Shown here piece by piece: positions 63,276 through 64,000 of a stretch of DNA of 64,000 bases. Each line of letters begins with the position of its first letter. Position 1 is the first letter of the stretch. The notes under the pieces were generated by a model. The model worked only from the letters and a program-made list of their open reading frames with translations, did not search any database and was not told the DNA's origin. The stretch lies in contig NC_026741.1 in NCBI RefSeq assembly GCF_000210295.1, positions 372,001 to 436,000 of the forward strand, read 5' to 3'. The stretch is from Trypanosoma brucei gambiense DAL972 (Eukaryota > Euglenozoa > Kinetoplastea > Trypanosomatida > Trypanosomatidae). A program made the position numbers and the translations under genes.

Positions 63276-64000
63276 TCAGCGCTTTTGAAGGTTTGAGCAC
63301 CCCACTGTATGAAGTTCTAAATACGCCTCAATCGAAAAGGTCGTCGTCCACTGTCTGAAGAATGGGTGACTGAGTAGCTCCCGTGCGGTGGGACGGCGCC
63401 GAGGTTCGGGGTCCATGCAGGAATGAATAAAGTCCAGAAATGCGTCACTGAGAGGCATATCTCGGGGGAAACGGCGGAGATCCAACGGCTCTTCCATACG
63501 GTGAATCGTTACAAATGGGTCCGCGCAGTCCGTGAGGTCAACGGGGTATTGTCCAACAGCGAACTCCGCCAGCGTCATGCCAACCGCCCAGATGTCGCTT
63601 AGCTTCCCGTGAGGCCTTCCCCGCTGTCGTTCGGGGCTCATATACTTACTTGTTCCGGAGCATTGCGGATCATCTCCAGTGGCTGCACCGCTTTCACTAG
63701 CGGACGCAACTCCCACGAGGGGTGGTGATTCGTAGCCACTGCCCGTGTGAATTCCGTTTATGCTGTGCCCATAACCGTTACCACTCATGTTGCTGGCGGC
63801 ATCGCTCTCAAACCCGTTGTCAACACTACCACGTTTGTTGTTAACGCGTGGGTTGCAGCGCCTTTCCTCGCACGAGTCGTCTCTGCTTTTAATTTTGACG
63901 TCAGCACCAGTGTCACCACTCGCGATAAAGTCTGCTGGGAAGTGGGGAAGCGACACAACACTTTCCTCTTCCCCTGTGCATCGAGAGGATAACCCAAAAT
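63276..64000 (-). CDS. MAPKK/STE7-like protein kinase, C-terminal part (cut by window edge)
   Basis: The open frame runs off the right edge with no stop; the apparent start at 63956 is a GTG inside the frame, so the true start lies beyond the window. About 240 residues are visible. They begin inside the kinase domain with about 100 residues of Asp/Asn/Ser/Gly-rich sequence. Then come GTSKYMSPERQRG (end of the activation segment), LSDIWAVGMTLAEFAVGQYP (subdomain IX), DFIHSCMDPEPRRRPTARELL and HPFFRQW (subdomain XI). The MSPER and SDIWAVG patterns fit the MAP kinase kinase (STE7) group. The low-complexity stretch before GTSKYMSPE looks like a large insertion in the activation segment. Confidence 0.88.
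   Translation of the reverse strand, partial: FGLSSRCTGEEESVVSLPHFPADFIASGDTGADVKIKSRDDSCEERRCNPRVNNKRGSVDNGFESDAASNMSGNGYGHSINGIHTGSGYESPPLVGVASASESGAATGDDPQCSGTSKYMSPERQRGRPHGKLSDIWAVGMTLAEFAVGQYPVDLTDCADPFVTIHRMEEPLDLRRFPRDMPLSDAFLDFIHSCMDPEPRRRPTARELLSHPFFRQWTTTFSIEAYLELHTVGCSNLQKR

Overview
This window is nuclear DNA from a kinetoplastid, almost certainly the Trypanosoma brucei group. Genes are intronless and lie in two long one-strand clusters. Intergenic DNA is full of polypyrimidine-AG spliced-leader acceptors and (AT)n tracts. A RIME retroposon is present. The order lysyl-tRNA synthetase, GP63/MSP protease, NIMA-type kinases, PTPA, PGP synthase, anamorsin matches what I remember of T. 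brucei chromosome 8; this is recall, not a search. Several long open frames begin with GTG or TTG, so I moved those starts to the first usable ATG.

Layout. Positions 1-26.8 kb read on the + strand: a sulfotransferase-fold protein that has lost its P-loop, a 4,299-residue HECT E3 ligase, cytosolic lysyl-tRNA synthetase, one intact GP63/MSP metalloprotease beside scars of other copies, and a nodulin-like MFS transporter. Positions 26.8-34.1 kb are a convergent strand-switch region, where the two transcription units run into each other. It holds five and a third copies of a 378-bp tandem repeat, a RIME inserted in the sixth copy, and a frameshifted pseudogene that looks like the VSG/ESAG6-7 superfamily. 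From 34.1 kb to the right edge the genes read on the - strand: a small coiled-coil protein, two NEK-like kinases flanking a coiled-coil protein, a 751-residue unknown, PTPA, phosphatidylglycerophosphate synthase, a small unknown, a degenerate acyl-CoA-dehydrogenase-like protein, a short anamorsin/Dre2, a membrane-anchored permuted NlpC/P60 protein, and the C-terminal half of a MAPKK-like kinase cut by the window edge.

The genes are co-transcribed but do not form one pathway. Housekeeping functions (tRNA charging, phospholipid synthesis, cytosolic Fe-S assembly, phosphatase activation) are mixed with signalling kinases and a surface protease, as is usual in trypanosome polycistrons. The most unusual parts are the strand-switch region and three apparent pseudoenzymes or diverged enzymes: the P-loop-less sulfotransferase, the ACAD-like protein with an Arg at the catalytic-base position, and kinases with expanded activation segments.
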